Assembly (NCBI RefSeq): GCF_000732625.1 | Contig: NZ_JPJI01000032.1 | Span: 434,001 to 498,000 of the forward strand | DNA length: 64,000 nucleotides | From: Nonlabens ulvanivorans | GTDB lineage: Bacteria > Bacteroidota > Bacteroidia > Flavobacteriales > Flavobacteriaceae | Direction of reading: 5' to 3' | Part shown: piece by piece, positions 52,806 to 61,404 of the stretch | Layout of the letters: every line of letters starts with the position of its first letter | Numbering within the stretch: the stretch's first letter is position 1 | Made by a program: the position numbers and the translations under genes | Notes under the pieces: generated by a model | What the model was told of the DNA's origin: nothing | Databases searched by the model: none | The model's input: only the letters and a program-made list of their open reading frames with translations

Positions 52806-54436
52806 TTACCTGATTGTTTTTTAGAATTTTCAATTTTTGCAATCTCAATAGAACTTAGGATACGTTCTTTAATCAAACGACCATACTCTCTAAATTTATC
52901 CTCTTCCTCATCTTCTAAGTGAGTTACAAAAATTTGTTGCATTCCACTATTTTCATTAAAAATCCATAGGTCATACTCATATATCGAGCCTTCAAAATCA
53001 AAGGTTCCTGAAAACTCCAGCCCTTTCATTCCTTTATGCTCTAACTCGTTATCTAGCATAACAATATTAGTCGCTCCATCTTGTTCCAGACCACTAGTAA
53101 CAGGACCGATTAAGTTTTGCGCATTAAGTTCATTAAGCTGTGCACCTTCTTTAAATAAATATGTAGATACTGTAATGGTCAGATCATCGCCATCTTCACC
53201 TAATTGAAAGTTATCAAATGCACCTACATATTGAGAAAGCTCTTCGGGAAGTTTATCCTCATCTGTACGCACTAATATATCTGGAGTGGTAATAGCTACT
53301 TCTGGAACACCATAACCCGATCGCAACCAGTCCTGCTCATAATAATCGCGTAACTCGTTTCCTAGTATCTTATCCTTAACATTATTTGCTCCTTCAATAT
53401 AAATCCAACTACCTAACGCAATTATTATCGTAATTAAAGCTAATCCTGCACCTAGCGCAATTTTTTTAGCTTGCGCTTTCAATTCTTGCTTTCTTCTATA
53501 TTTTGCATCCATCATCAACTCCTCTTCAGTAGGTGGTGGTAGTACCTGATGAATGTTATAGATAATATCGGTTGTGTGCAATCGATCTTCTTTTGCAGTA
53601 ATGGCATCTGGTGCGACACCAGCAAATTTTACAAGATCTGCTCTTTCTAATATTTCTTTAAGTCGAGTCTCTGTCGTTGATGTAATGTTCATACCACGAT
53701 CAACCATAACTGTTTTAAGTTCACCTAATAATTGTCCTGTTGTGCTCTCTAAAGCATGTCCATATACCTTAGAGTCAATATATTTTCTAATAATATAAGT
53801 CAACTCTGTATAGAATTCTTTAGAGCGTTTTTGCTCTAACAACTGCTGTTCATCTAGTTTTGATAAACGATATCTAGTCCATTCATAAGGCTGTAATGTT
53901 TCCTCATAGGTTTTCTTTTCACGCTTTCGCGTAAGCAGATATATAAGACCACCTAGTGGTAAAAGCAATAGCAGCCACCATAACCAGCTCCAGTCAGTAG
54001 GTCTTGTGTCTGGTATATCGATAGCTGGCTTTATGTCAAACATTTTTTGTTTTGCAGTATCCACTTGTACCTCGCGAACTTTTACAATTATGGAATCCGA
54101 AAATATTTTAGCCTCGTTTTTAAGAATGCTTAATTGTGGAACATAATAATCACCAGAATCCCATTGAGTAATCCCATATTGTTTAAATAATCTCAATCGA
54201 TCATTTTCACGTATTGTGTCTACTGGATAAGACTCTATAACTTCTAACTGACCAAATTTTGCCTGTTCTGGAAAAACAATTAAATCTGTACTTGTAGCAT
54301 CTACGGTAATACCTAGTTTCACCTCTTCACCCATTAGTATTTCATTACGATCAACAGTAGTTTGTACTGGCTGTTGAGCTAATAGTTGGGTCATGCTTAA
54401 AAACCCGAAAAAGAATATTTGAATCAATTGCTTCAT
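52802..54436 (-). CDS. Bat-operon protein with Ig-like and DUF4381-like regions
   Basis: Protein of 544 residues between DUF58 and batA. A signal peptide (LLAQQ) is followed by a BatD-like Ig region (NEILMGEEVKLGITV), a membrane helix (WSWLWWLLLLLPLGGLIYLL, about 147-166), a cytoplasmic helical segment like DUF4381 (EFYTELTYIIRKYIDSKVYG), a second helix (IALGAGLALITIIIALGSWIYI) and a C-terminal soluble domain. It overlaps both neighbours by ATGA junctions. A degenerate palindromic repeat occurs at 53922-53936 (TRKR). Confidence 0.85.
   Translation of the reverse strand: MKQLIQIFFFGFLSMTQLLAQQPVQTTVDRNEILMGEEVKLGITVDATSTDLIVFPEQAKFGQLEVIESYPVDTIRENDRLRLFKQYGITQWDSGDYYVPQLSILKNEAKIFSDSIIVKVREVQVDTAKQKMFDIKPAIDIPDTRPTDWSWLWWLLLLLPLGGLIYLLTRKREKKTYEETLQPYEWTRYRLSKLDEQQLLEQKRSKEFYTELTYIIRKYIDSKVYGHALESTTGQLLGELKTVMVDRGMNITSTTETRLKEILERADLVKFAGVAPDAITAKEDRLHTTDIIYNIHQVLPPPTEEELMMDAKYRRKQELKAQAKKIALGAGLALITIIIALGSWIYIEGANNVKDKILGNELRDYYEQDWLRSGYGVPEVAITTPDILVRTDEDKLPEELSQYVGAFDNFQLGEDGDDLTITVSTYLFKEGAQLNELNAQNLIGPVTSGLEQDGATNIVMLDNELEHKGMKGLEFSGTFDFEGSIYEYDLWIFNENSGMQQIFVTHLEDEEEDKFREYGRLIKERILSSIEIAKIENSKKQSGK
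53922..53936. repeat. CTTTCGCGAAAG palindrome family, variant
   Basis: CGCTTTCGCGTAAGC, one mismatch to the consensus. It is translated on the minus strand in a third frame (LLTRKR). Confidence 0.55.
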
Positions 54437-55296
54437 CGTGTTTTAAAATATCCTAATAATTTCTTTGTGTAACTTTCTTTCGTTTCTAGATCAATAGCTC
54501 CACTATCTGACTTAGTAAACGCATTTTTAAAATAGTTTGCGCACTCTAGGTGATGCGCCGCATATTTATTACGTATAGATTTTGAACTGGTATTTACCAT
54601 TTGACTTTTACCAGACTCTTGATCTTTAAATTGAACTAGTCCTATATTAGGCATTTCGGCTTCTCTCTGATCATATACACGCACACCAGTGACATCATGC
54701 TTGCGTCCTATAATCTTTAAAGTTCTATCATAATCTGTTGCCATAAAATCTGACATTACAAATACAATAGCTTTTTTCTTTAAAACACCTGCCATAAACT
54801 CTAGTGCACCACCTATGTTAGTTGTCTTATGTTGAGGCTCAAATTCAAGTAATTCTCTAATAATTCTCAGAATGTATGACTTCCCTTTTTTAGGCGGTAA
54901 AAACAATTCAACTTGGTCAGAAAACAATAGCAACCCGACTTTATCATTATTTTGTAATGCACTAAACGCTAATGTTGCACAAAGTTCAGTGATAATTTCT
55001 TTCTTGATTTGCTCTTGTGTACCAAAAAGTGTTGATCCACTCACATCGGCAACCAACATGAGTGTAAGTTCACGTTCCTCTTCAAAAACTTTAATAAATG
55101 GCTCACTGTATTTTGCCGTTACATTCCAGTCTATATTTCTTACGTCGTCACCATATTGATACTTGCGCACTTCACTAAAAGTCATACCACGACCTTTGAA
55201 CGCACTATGGTACTCGCCACCAAAAACAGCATCACTTAGTCGACGTGTTTTGATTTCGATTTTACGGACTTTTTTAAGAAGTTCTTTAGTATCCAC
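54433..55296 (-). CDS. DUF58 domain-containing protein
   Basis: Cytoplasmic DUF58 protein of 287 residues, a usual partner of MoxR ATPases. Signatures are the N-terminal GEYHSAFKGRGMTFSEVRKYQYGDDVRNIDWNVTAK and VFEEERELTLMLVADVSGS, a VWA-like metal site. It lies 120 nt after moxR and overlaps the next gene by 4 nt. Confidence 0.95.
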   Translation of the reverse strand: MDTKELLKKVRKIEIKTRRLSDAVFGGEYHSAFKGRGMTFSEVRKYQYGDDVRNIDWNVTAKYSEPFIKVFEEERELTLMLVADVSGSTLFGTQEQIKKEIITELCATLAFSALQNNDKVGLLLFSDQVELFLPPKKGKSYILRIIRELLEFEPQHKTTNIGGALEFMAGVLKKKAIVFVMSDFMATDYDRTLKIIGRKHDVTGVRVYDQREAEMPNIGLVQFKDQESGKSQMVNTSSKSIRNKYAAHHLECANYFKNAFTKSDSGAIDLETKESYTKKLLGYFKTR

Positions 55297-55416
55297 TATT
55301 GAAATGGGTGGTGATTATTGATTAATGATAATATGTTTATAATCTGACCAAGACTATACGCTAACTCACCACTAGTTCAAATGGTGATTACTGTTTTAAT
55401 AATTAAAATTATATAT

Positions 55417-56421
55417 CTATGGTACTTCTATCGTATTCACGATTTTATTGACAATATCTTCAGTAGTAAAGTTTTCTGCCTCGGCTTCATAGGTGATCCC
55501 AATACGATGACGTAATACATCTAATACTACAGCACGCACATCTTCTGGCACTACATATCCACGACGTTTGATAAACGCATAACATTTTGCAGCTTTAGCA
55601 AGGTTAATAGATCCACGAGGTGAAGCCCCAAAACTGATAAGTGGTTTTAAATCATGTAAACCGTAGTTTTCTGGATAACGCGTTGCAAATATGATATCTA
55701 GAATATATTTCTCAATTTTCTCATCCATGTAGACAATTTCAACGGCTTCTTGAGCACGCAAAATTTGATCTATGCTAACAACCGCATTAGGCTCAGGAAA
55801 ATCTTTTTTAAGATTAGCACGCATAATGAACTGCTCATCTGCAATGGTAGGATAGTCAATTACCGTTTTTAACATAAAACGATCCATTTGCGCCTCTGGC
55901 AATGGATAAGTACCTTCTTGATCTACTGGATTTTGTGTTGCCATTACTAAAAATGGTCGTTGCAATGGAAAAGTAGTATCACCTATCGTAACTTGCTTTT
56001 CTTGCATAGCCTCTAGTAGTGCACTTTGCACTTTTGCTGGCGCACGGTTAATCTCATCTGCAAGAACAAAATTTGCAAAAACGGGTCCTTTTTTAATATT
56101 GAACTCGCCATCCTTCATGTTATAGATTAAAGTCCCCACTACATCTGCAGGAAGTAAATCTGGAGTAAACTGAATTCTTGAGAACGAACCACTAACTGCC
56201 TTAGATAATGTAGTAATGGCTAGTGTTTTTGCTAGACCAGGCACTCCTTCTAATAAAATATGTCCACGACCTAATAAACCTATAAGCAATCGTTCTACCA
56301 TGTATTGCTGGCCTACAATCACCTTATTCATTTCATTAACCAATAAGTCTACAAATTGACTTTCTTGGGCTATTTTTTCATTGATACTTGCTATATCGAT
56401 AGCGGTATTTTGTTGATCCAT
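55417..56421 (-). CDS. MoxR family AAA+ ATPase
   Basis: MoxR-type AAA+ chaperone ATPase, 334 residues, first gene of the Bat operon. Walker A is GVPGLAKT, Walker B ADEINRAPAKVQSALLEAM, sensor 1 ATQNPVDQEGTYPLPEAQMDRF and the C-terminal lid ISFGASPRGSINLAKAAK. MoxR ATPases with VWA proteins are thought to remodel or mature envelope complexes. In Bacteroides the Bat genes were linked to aerotolerance. Confidence 0.96.
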   Translation of the reverse strand: MDQQNTAIDIASINEKIAQESQFVDLLVNEMNKVIVGQQYMVERLLIGLLGRGHILLEGVPGLAKTLAITTLSKAVSGSFSRIQFTPDLLPADVVGTLIYNMKDGEFNIKKGPVFANFVLADEINRAPAKVQSALLEAMQEKQVTIGDTTFPLQRPFLVMATQNPVDQEGTYPLPEAQMDRFMLKTVIDYPTIADEQFIMRANLKKDFPEPNAVVSIDQILRAQEAVEIVYMDEKIEKYILDIIFATRYPENYGLHDLKPLISFGASPRGSINLAKAAKCYAFIKRRGYVVPEDVRAVVLDVLRHRIGITYEAEAENFTTEDIVNKIVNTIEVP

Positions 56422-56617
56422 AAGTGATGTACTATTACATTCAATCTAACTCGCAAATTGTAGTTTTCTTATCATGTATGCTGTTAATCGTGCGTTAAAA
56501 ATGCATAAAAAATCGTAAAAATTTAAGAATAATATCAAATTCAAACAGATACCAAGCAAATTGTAGGATAAATAAGAGAAAAGTAGGACTGATTAAGTAA
56601 TAAGAGTGTGTGAATTA

Positions 56618-56633
56618 CGCTTTCGCGGAAGCG
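56618..56633. repeat. CTTTCGCGAAAG palindrome family, variant
   Basis: CGCTTTCGCGGAAGCG, one mismatch, about 20 nt upstream of the SDR -7 box. Confidence 0.6.
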
Positions 56634-56654
56634 TACTCAAACCTAACTATTGCT

Positions 56655-56662
56655 TATTTTTG
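56655..56662 (+). promoter_or_regulatory. TAnnTTTG -7 box of the SDR gene
   Basis: TATTTTTG, 15 nt before the ATG at 56678. It rules out the longer frame starting at 56606. Confidence 0.6.
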
Positions 56663-56677
56663 TACAAAGTACTCGCA

Positions 56678-57430
56678 ATGAAAACAGTATTAATCACAGG
56701 TGCCACCAGCGGTATAGGACTCGCAACAGCTATAACACTAGCCGAAAATGGATTTGCCATCGTATTATGTGGAAGAAACACGATAAAACTAGCAGAACTT
56801 AAAGAAGAATTAAGTGCGGTTGTACCGGTAGAAACATTAGCATTTGATGTGCGTGATAAAGATATGGTTGCTTCTCAAATAGCAAGCTTAAAAGCACCTT
56901 TTAATGAAATAGATATCTTAATCAACAACGCAGGAAATGCCCATGGTCTAGATCCTATTGATAAAGGTAGTATCGATGATTGGGATGCGATGATGGATAT
57001 TAATGTTAAAGGACTGCTTTACGTTAGTAATGTAATTATTCCTCAAATGCGAGACAGAAAACGTGGGCAAATCATCAACATAGGTTCGACTGCAGGAAAA
57101 GAAGTATACCCTAACGGTAATGTTTATTGTGGCTCTAAACATGCTGTAGACGCCATTACTACTGGCATGCGATTAGATTTAAACCCTTATAACATACGTG
57201 TCGGCGCTGTAAACCCAGGATTGGTTGAGACTAACTTTAGTGAGGTGCGGTTTAAAGGAGATTCTGAAAGAGCCGATAAAGTATATCAAGGATACCTAGC
57301 GTTACAAGCCCAAGATATTGCTGATGTTATTTTATTTGCCGTAACCAGACCTGCGCATGTAAATATTGCAGACTTAACAGTTATGTGTACTGCGCAAGCC
57401 AGTAGTACTGTGTTGAAGAAAGAGTTATAG
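56678..57430 (+). CDS. Short-chain dehydrogenase/reductase (YdfG-like)
   Basis: Classical SDR oxidoreductase of 250 residues, cytoplasmic. Cofactor motif GATSGIGLAT at residues 7-16, NNAGNAHG, catalytic Ser in GSTAGKEVYP, and YCGSKHA with catalytic Tyr and Lys; NPGLVETNFSEVRF follows. It resembles YdfG-type enzymes acting on 3-hydroxy acids such as serine or allo-threonine. The start is placed at 56678 because the upstream extension would be made of the palindromic repeat and promoter. Confidence 0.93.
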   Translation: MKTVLITGATSGIGLATAITLAENGFAIVLCGRNTIKLAELKEELSAVVPVETLAFDVRDKDMVASQIASLKAPFNEIDILINNAGNAHGLDPIDKGSIDDWDAMMDINVKGLLYVSNVIIPQMRDRKRGQIINIGSTAGKEVYPNGNVYCGSKHAVDAITTGMRLDLNPYNIRVGAVNPGLVETNFSEVRFKGDSERADKVYQGYLALQAQDIADVILFAVTRPAHVNIADLTVMCTAQASSTVLKKEL

Positions 57431-57464
57431 AAAAAACTATTTCAATAAATTACCTATTACCATC

Positions 57465-58046
57465 ATGAGAAAAACATTGTTAATTCTGACTTCATTGACA
57501 ATACTATTTTCTTGCTCTAATATTTTAAATATTAATGGACTTGAAGTAAATAAAGGACTTAATAAAAGTTATAGAGAAAGTAAAGAATCTATACTAGGTA
57601 TTTTCACTAATAAAGAATATGAAGAAATTAAAAGTTCCATTCAAAAATCTTTAAATACAGTAATTCCTGATGGAAAATCTATTATAATTCATTACGAGCA
57701 AGCCGGTGAAAACTGCCTTCTTGCTGATGCTGATAGCACGAGTATTTCTATAGTTGCAGATAATGGAAAAAGAATTTCTAATAGAATGAGTAAATCTTAT
57801 AATGCTGTGGACTTCTTTATATATACTGAAGATTCTTTTTTCAAAAACATTTATGAATCAAAATATTACTACCAACAAGATCAAGGGTTTTTTAAAAGTT
57901 ATATTTTTACTAAGCAAAAAAATTGTTCAGGTTTTTTTATATTAAAACCGGATGGTGAATTTATGATTTACTATGGTGAAGATTATTTTACGGAAGTTGA
58001 AAATTTCTTTAATTCAAAGTTGATTATTAAACCTAATGAAAAGTAA
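57465..58046 (+). CDS. Unrecognised lipoprotein, AT-rich
   Basis: Lipoprotein of 193 residues, lipobox LFSC (Cys17). The mature part is rich in Lys, Asn, Ser, Phe and Tyr (ESKYYYQQDQGFFKSYIF, GFFILKPDGEFMIYYGEDYF), with two further cysteines (GENCLLAD, KNCSGFF). I do not recognise the family. A/T content is clearly above that of the SDR and hemB neighbours. It starts 34 nt after the SDR gene and could share its transcript. Confidence 0.7.
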   Translation: MRKTLLILTSLTILFSCSNILNINGLEVNKGLNKSYRESKESILGIFTNKEYEEIKSSIQKSLNTVIPDGKSIIIHYEQAGENCLLADADSTSISIVADNGKRISNRMSKSYNAVDFFIYTEDSFFKNIYESKYYYQQDQGFFKSYIFTKQKNCSGFFILKPDGEFMIYYGEDYFTEVENFFNSKLIIKPNEK

Positions 58047-58390
58047 ATTATGCTTATTACATTGTACAATTTTGGACTAGTTACTTAATATCAAAACTAA
58101 TTTTGTAACTCTGGTTTTTAATATAAACTTTCCCTTATTAAAGAAAAACAAGCATGAGTTTTAGATAATGTAATATTTATTATTAGTAGGACCAACAAAA
58201 GCAAAGTTTAGAATTACTTAATCACTTTTTAATAATAAACGAGTCTCTTGTTGACCTATTCCAGCAGCATGAAGATATAGATAAGGTGTGCCTAGCACTA
58301 TCAAATATAGCGATGCTAAAATGGTTATATTAAAAATGCCGCAGTACGCCACAAAATTCCGATTTTTGCTCAAACACTTACCACAATTAT
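58047..58390. other. Intergenic region without a recognised gene
   Basis: No convincing gene. At 58092-58105 CAAAACTAATTTTG holds two back-to-back TAnnTTTG boxes (TAGTTTTG on minus, TAATTTTG on plus) that share their TA. The plus box is nearly 290 nt from hemB, so any link is unclear. A minus-strand frame (58218-58427) begins inside hemB and was judged a shadow. Confidence 0.5.
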
Positions 58391-59365
58391 ATGTACCCAT
58401 TAAGACGTAATAGAAGATTAAGAACAAACAACGCTATAAGATCAATGGTTCAAGAGACCATAATATCACCTAATGATTTTATCGTTCCTCTGTTTATAGT
58501 AGAAGGAACTGGTATAAAGGAAGAAATCGCCTCTATGCCAGATTACTATCGTTATAGTCTAGATTTACTTAAAGAAGAAGTAAAAACGCTATGGTCTATG
58601 GGATTGAAAAGTGTGTTGCTTTTTGTAAAAGTTCCCGACAATCTAAAAGACAATAAAGGAACTGAAGCTATTAATGCAAATGGTTTGATGCAACGCGCTA
58701 TTAAAACAGTCAAAGATGTAGCGCCAGATATGTATGTTATGACAGATGTTGCATTGGATCCTTTTTCAAGTTATGGCCATGATGGTATAGTAGAAAACGG
58801 TGAGATTCTAAATGATGAAACTGCTGAAGTGCTGGCTCAAATGAGCGTCTCACATGCACAGGCTGGAGCAGATATGGTAGCGCCTAGCGACATGATGGAT
58901 GGACGTATTCTTTATATACGTGAAGCTCTAGAAGAAGAAGGTTTTAAAAATACAGGAATCATGAGTTATAGCGCAAAGTATGCTAGCGCTTTTTATGGAC
59001 CTTTTAGAGATGCACTGGATAGCGCGCCTGGTTTTGGAGATAAAAAAACCTATCAGATGGATCCTGCAAACCGTAGTGAAGCCATAAGAGAAACACTCAT
59101 GGATATCGATGAAGGAGCAGACATAGTTATGGTAAAACCAGGATTGTGTTATCTAGATATCGTGCGTGATTTAAAAAACGAAGTTGAAGTTCCTATTAGT
59201 GTTTATCAAGTGAGTGGTGAGTATGCGATGCTTAAAGCTGCGGCAGAAAAAGGCTGGTTGAACCACGACGCCGTGATGATGGAACAAGTCACTGCCATTA
59301 AAAGAGCTGGAGCTGATCTTATAGCGAGTTATTTTGCTAAAGATGTAGTTAAATTACTAGGTTAA
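58391..59365 (+). CDS. hemB: Delta-aminolevulinic acid dehydratase
   Basis: HemB, 324 residues, joins two aminolevulinate molecules to porphobilinogen. N-terminal MYPLRRNRRLR, catalytic Lys regions MSYSAKYASAFYGPFRDALDSAP and MVKPGLCYLDIV are intact. The metal-site segment reads DVALDPFSSYGHDGIV, lacking the zinc-binding cysteines of the E. coli type, so it belongs to the magnesium-type group. It is separated from hemA-hemC by about 13 kb of unrelated operons. Confidence 0.97.
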   Translation: MYPLRRNRRLRTNNAIRSMVQETIISPNDFIVPLFIVEGTGIKEEIASMPDYYRYSLDLLKEEVKTLWSMGLKSVLLFVKVPDNLKDNKGTEAINANGLMQRAIKTVKDVAPDMYVMTDVALDPFSSYGHDGIVENGEILNDETAEVLAQMSVSHAQAGADMVAPSDMMDGRILYIREALEEEGFKNTGIMSYSAKYASAFYGPFRDALDSAPGFGDKKTYQMDPANRSEAIRETLMDIDEGADIVMVKPGLCYLDIVRDLKNEVEVPISVYQVSGEYAMLKAAAEKGWLNHDAVMMEQVTAIKRAGADLIASYFAKDVVKLLG

Positions 59366-59397
59366 AAATTGTTGATTAACTTTACAAAAAACTATTC

Positions 59398-60498
59398 ATG
59401 GGATTACTCCTTATTTACGCAACAGTTTCGATTTTCTTTTCCTTTCTCTGCTCTATTCTAGAAGCGGTATTATTGAGTATTACTGGTACTTTTATGAAAG
59501 TAAAAGGTCAAGAAGGTGCTTCCTATATTCCAGCATTAAAAGAACTTAAAAAAGATGTGGACAAACCACTTATTGCCATTCTGACTTTAAATACGCTTGC
59601 TCATACGGTAGGAGCAATTCTAGTAGGTGTTCAAGCAGAAAATATGGTAAGTGGTAGTGGATATGACAGCAGTTATTTTGGGATACCATTTGTTGGGATT
59701 GTATCGGGTATCATGACCGTTTTAATTCTTGTAGTGTCTGAAATCATTCCTAAGACGATTGGGGCGACTTACTGGCAAAGCCTTGCTGGTTTTACGACTA
59801 CAGCATTAAATATCATGATTTTTCCATTAAAATGGTTAGGAATTTTATGGGTATTACAATTAACCACTAAAGCCATTGGTAAAAGCGCTCACATGAACAC
59901 CATGACTCGTGAAGATTTTATTGCCATTACAGATACAGCAGAGAAAGAAGGCGTTTTTGACCCATCAGAAGGTCAGTATATCAAAAGCCTTATGAACTTT
60001 AATCAGATTGAAGTTAAAGACGTGATGACGCCACGATCAGTCATGTTTATGGCGCCGCAGTCTATGAAGATTAAAGATTTCTTTAAAGAAAATCAGGAAT
60101 TGCGATTCTCTCGTATTCCCGTTTTTGGGACTAATAGAGATGACATTAAAGGATACGTACTTAAAGATCATATTCTAGAAGATATTATACACGATAAACC
60201 AGCAGAAACACTTGAAGATTTACGTCGCGAAATTTCTATGGTACCTGCAAATATGCCTATCCCACAATTATTTGAAAAAATGATTGCTACTAAAGAACAT
60301 ATGGCACTAGCCGTAGATGATTATGGTAGCGTACAAGGTGTCGTTACTATGGAAGATGTCATAGAAACCATGCTAGGATTAGAAATTATGGATGAAAGTG
60401 ATAATGTTGAAGACATGCAGCAATTAGCACGTAAAAATTGGGAAAAAAGATCTAAATCTCTTGGTTTAGAAAATCCAGAACAAGATTCAAATTTATAG
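59398..60498 (+). CDS. CNNM/DUF21 membrane protein with CBS pair
   Basis: Protein of 366 residues: a DUF21/CNNM membrane region (about 1-165, several helices including VSEIIPKTIGATYW) and two CBS domains (VKDVMTPRSVMFMAP and MALAVDDYGSVQGVVTMEDVIETMLG). The family includes CorC/TlyC-type proteins tied to magnesium and cobalt transport. The usual C-terminal CorC_HlyC domain is missing; a short acidic tail takes its place. It follows hemB after 32 nt and may be co-transcribed. Confidence 0.9.
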   Translation: MGLLLIYATVSIFFSFLCSILEAVLLSITGTFMKVKGQEGASYIPALKELKKDVDKPLIAILTLNTLAHTVGAILVGVQAENMVSGSGYDSSYFGIPFVGIVSGIMTVLILVVSEIIPKTIGATYWQSLAGFTTTALNIMIFPLKWLGILWVLQLTTKAIGKSAHMNTMTREDFIAITDTAEKEGVFDPSEGQYIKSLMNFNQIEVKDVMTPRSVMFMAPQSMKIKDFFKENQELRFSRIPVFGTNRDDIKGYVLKDHILEDIIHDKPAETLEDLRREISMVPANMPIPQLFEKMIATKEHMALAVDDYGSVQGVVTMEDVIETMLGLEIMDESDNVEDMQQLARKNWEKRSKSLGLENPEQDSNL

Positions 60499-60503
60499 GT
60501 CTC

Positions 60504-61016
60504 ATGAAAAAAGCCATTCTCCTTCTTACTATTTTATTGGGAATTACAAGCATGGCTCAACAAACTAATGTGAAAGGTGCATTTCTAGAAAAGTGGAATA
60601 ATTCAAAAGAATATCTCGTCGCTATTGCACAAGCAATGCCTGAAGATAAATACGACTTCAAGCCTACGAAACGTCAAATGAGTTTTAAAACTCAATTGAT
60701 ACATATTGAAGGCAACATGAAATGGCTGGGCACAACTTACTTTAATCTAGAAACTGTAGGAGAACCAGAAGACCTATCTGATTTATCTAAAGAAGATCTC
60801 ATTATTGCCCTGCAATCTAGATTTGACGATATATATAATGCTGTAAAAGCTATGGATGCTGGAAAGTTTGAAGAAGTTGTCGAATTTTATGCTGGACCTA
60901 AATCTAGATTACAAATTCTTAACTTATTGCAAGATCATGTTACACATCATCGTGGTCAACTTATTGTATATCTCAACATGTGTAATGTAGACTTACCTAG
61001 ATATAGTGGATGGTAG
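60504..61016 (+). CDS. Secreted DinB/YfiT-like protein
   Basis: DinB-superfamily four-helix protein of 170 residues. The metal-binding histidines are in QLIHIEGN (about residue 69) and DHVTHHRGQL (about residues 150-155). Unusually it begins with a Sec signal peptide (KKAILLLTILLGITSMAQ), so it is exported. Many Bacteroidota DinB-like proteins have such signals. It begins 5 nt after the CBS protein gene, in the same operon. Thiol-dependent transfer is the usual activity of the superfamily; the substrate is unknown. Confidence 0.88.
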   Translation: MKKAILLLTILLGITSMAQQTNVKGAFLEKWNNSKEYLVAIAQAMPEDKYDFKPTKRQMSFKTQLIHIEGNMKWLGTTYFNLETVGEPEDLSDLSKEDLIIALQSRFDDIYNAVKAMDAGKFEEVVEFYAGPKSRLQILNLLQDHVTHHRGQLIVYLNMCNVDLPRYSGW

Positions 61017-61373
61017 TTAGTTGATAACCTCAGCATCAATCATATACTGTACTATAGCTTCTTTCATTAATAAAGACTGTTCTCCTGCTTTTAGCGGCGG
61101 CAAATTCTCTTTTACGATATAATGTGGCCATTTATCATCATCAAAATGCGAGAATTCATAATAGCCATAAGGTTCTAGAACACGACATATCGCAATGTGC
61201 ATGAGTTGGTATTTCTCATCTTTCTGAAACTTACGATGCAGCTGTCCCAATTCTTGAACTCCTATCATGAACAATATAGCATCTATATCCATTTGTTCTC
61301 CATCACTGAATCGCTCTTGAAAAAAGGCAACTGTCTGTGCCCATCGTTCCTTTAATTGTTCATCTCTGCTCAT
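61017..61373 (-). CDS. Conserved hypothetical protein
   Basis: Cytoplasmic protein of 118 residues, mainly helical, with RDEQLKERWAQTVAFFQERF at the N-terminus and IDAILFMIGVQELG and ICRVLEPYGYYEFSHFDDDKWPHY later. I believe it is a conserved flavobacterial protein, but I cannot name a family. Its stop is adjacent to the stop of the converging DinB gene. A TACTTTTA near-match to the -7 box lies at 61378-61385, almost at the ATG. Confidence 0.75.
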   Translation of the reverse strand: MSRDEQLKERWAQTVAFFQERFSDGEQMDIDAILFMIGVQELGQLHRKFQKDEKYQLMHIAICRVLEPYGYYEFSHFDDDKWPHYIVKENLPPLKAGEQSLLMKEAIVQYMIDAEVIN

Positions 61374-61404
61374 GCTGTAAAAGTACGATGTGTGTTGGGA
61401 TTAT

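Noticed and set aside
56606-56677. N-terminal extension of the SDR enzyme
   Set aside because: It would be made of the palindromic repeat and the TATTTTTG promoter box, while the ATG at 56678 gives the normal SDR start.
58218-58427. Minus-strand 69-codon frame with a hydrophobic stretch upstream of hemB
   Set aside because: It begins inside hemB, has no promoter box, and its end is not recognisable; it may be chance. A shorter start at 58400 would still overlap hemB.
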